Below are positions 4,573 to 5,387 of a DNA stretch of 5,387 nucleotides, piece after piece (position 1 is the stretch's first letter; every line of letters starts with the position of its first letter). The DNA is taken from contig CAKPDZ010000065.1 of NCBI GenBank assembly GCA_934149155.1, positions 1 to 5,387 of the forward strand. The letters are read 5' to 3'. Below the pieces are notes generated by a model, which worked only from the letters and a program-made list of their open reading frames with translations, was not told where the DNA came from and searched no databases. Position numbers and translations under genes: made by a program. The stretch is from an uncultured Clostridia bacterium (GTDB lineage: Bacteria > Bacillota > Clostridia > TANB77 > CAG-508).

Positions 4573-5387
4573 TTACCTCCTGTATGATTTTATTTTAAAT
4601 TCGTTTTGATTATCAAATTTTATACTTATTAGTTTAGTATAATTATCTTTACTTGGTTTATTGAATTCTTCTATTATTATACTTGCTTTATATTTTTCTA
4701 GCGTTTCAAATGTATTCATGAATCCCATACCAGTACCGCCTTCTTCTGAATGTGTTGTACTTGGTTTCTTTCCTAAGTTGTCTAACGTTTCTCTTTCAAA
4801 TTCTGCTCCTGAATCATAAATATTTATTCCATAGATTGAATCTATTTTTCCTAGTCTGACCATTATTGTTCTATTTATGTTTTCTGTGTGATTTACTGCT
4901 ATTATTGCATTTTTTATGTGGTCTGCTAGCAGTATTTCTAAATCTTCTTTTGCTACTGCATTATTAGTCATTTGCTTAATATTTCCTTCTATTTTTAACA
5001 TAAATTCAATTTTATTTTTATTACATTCTGATTGCATATATTTTAGCATATCATCTATTTCTGTAATTCCTGTTTTGTCTAATTCTATGTTCTCTTTTTC
5101 TTTATAAATTTCTTCTCCTATTTTTTCTAACTTTTCTTTTACTTCTCCTGCTTGTTCCTCACTTATTTCTGTTTGCATCATCATCTGTTGAATTTTGTAT
5201 TCTAATGCTTTTTGCTTATGTATTAGTGAATGACTTCTCTTTTTGAATGTTAGATTTTCTTTTTCTAATTCTTTTAGTTCTTTTTTGTTTTTATCTAATT
5301 CTACTTTTGTTTCTTCTAGCTCTTTTACTAACATTTTTTGTTTATAGTATAGGTTTAATGATTTTTTGATTGTGATGAACATGATGA
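4573..5387 (-). CDS. Sensor histidine kinase, GHKL/HATPase_c domain (partial, 5' end outside the window)
   Basis: This is the C-terminal part of a membrane sensor kinase. The frame stays open to the window edge. The first ATG (5382-5380) has no visible Shine-Dalgarno in the 5 nt left, and the residues there (IMFITI, then KKS) look like the end of a membrane helix, so the N-terminal sensor is probably missing. Numbered from that Met: a Lys/Glu-rich coiled coil at 17-48; a dimerisation/phosphoacceptor helix with RSHSLIHKQ at 49-57, where His51 or His55 is the likely phosphosite; and an ATP-binding domain at about 140-262. The latter has an N-box (DHIKNAIIAVN, Asn158), G1 box (YDSGAE, Asp190) and G2 box (GGTGMGF, 215-221). 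This is the AgrC/CitA-like GHKL group, but the H-box lacks the usual HDxxNH pattern. A response regulator would be expected upstream. Its stop is 4 nt from the Nudix start. Confidence 0.88.
   Translation of the reverse strand, partial: IMFITIKKSLNLYYKQKMLVKELEETKVELDKNKKELKELEKENLTFKKRSHSLIHKQKALEYKIQQMMMQTEISEEQAGEVKEKLEKIGEEIYKEKENIELDKTGITEIDDMLKYMQSECNKNKIEFMLKIEGNIKQMTNNAVAKEDLEILLADHIKNAIIAVNHTENINRTIMVRLGKIDSIYGINIYDSGAEFERETLDNLGKKPSTTHSEEGGTGMGFMNTFETLEKYKASIIIEEFNKPSKDNYTKLISIKFDNQNEFKIKSYRR
4576..4581 (-). promoter_or_regulatory. Ribosome binding site of the Nudix gene, inside the kinase coding end
   Basis: The minus strand reads AGGAGG, then TAAAAAA, then ATG, so it is an ideal Shine-Dalgarno at 7-nt spacing. 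The same six bases encode the two C-terminal Arg residues of the kinase, and TAA is its stop. This arrangement favours translational coupling of the two genes. Confidence 0.8.

Noticed and set aside
4916..5107. Plus-strand frame opposite the kinase gene
   Set aside because: It is antisense to the kinase ATP-binding region and has the same shadow composition as the other plus-strand frames.
1..5387. CRISPR array, insertion sequence, tRNA, rRNA or known riboswitch
   Set aside because: No direct repeat array, transposase motif, tRNA-like fold or recognisable aptamer core was seen, and genes fill almost all of the window.

Overview
The window looks like chromosomal DNA from a low-GC Gram-positive bacterium, most likely a member of the Clostridia. 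The evidence is hand-sampled GC of about 22-48% per 60-base line, coding strands rich in AAA, GAA and ATA codons, strong GGAGG-type ribosome binding sites, and protein variants typical of that class (GHKL sensor kinase, DltE/YqjQ-type SDR, intracellular GH13 amylase). Trp codons in the GH13 gene read TGG, so nothing points to a Mycoplasma-type code. No taxon below class can be fixed by eye.

All six recognisable genes lie on the minus strand, so transcription runs from high to low coordinates. They fall into two or three transcription units. (1) 5387-4044: the C-terminal part of a GHKL-family sensor histidine kinase, cut by the window edge, is followed 4 nt later by a Nudix hydrolase. The Nudix ribosome binding site lies inside the last codons of the kinase. 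(2) 3979-2111: a cytoplasmic GH13 alpha-amylase/neopullulanase-like enzyme with a 64-bp leader that holds two dyads. It may have its own promoter or be read from the upstream unit. It ends at a 12-bp perfect hairpin (2067-2094). (3) 1988-3: immediately after that hairpin, a near-consensus promoter (TTGAAA, 16 bp, TGGTATAAT) starts a tight three-gene operon. It encodes a histidine-phosphatase/phosphoglycerate-mutase-like enzyme, a membrane-anchored J-domain protein and an NADP-type short-chain dehydrogenase.

Functionally, the GH13 enzyme should trim maltodextrins or alpha-glucans in the cytoplasm. The kinase senses an unknown signal through an N-terminal part outside the window. The three-gene operon has no obvious shared pathway; its most unusual member is the J-protein, with a J-domain, a coiled coil, an Asn-rich linker and one C-terminal membrane helix. 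Two starts appear to be non-ATG (TTG for the phosphatase, GTG for the J-protein), judged by Shine-Dalgarno spacing.

There is no gap over 300 bases without a gene. I found no mobile element, CRISPR array, tRNA, rRNA or recognisable riboswitch. I do not see a clearly new multi-gene system here. The points most worth a second look are the tail-anchored J-protein operon, the dyad-rich GH13 leader, and the shift in base composition at the GH13 gene.
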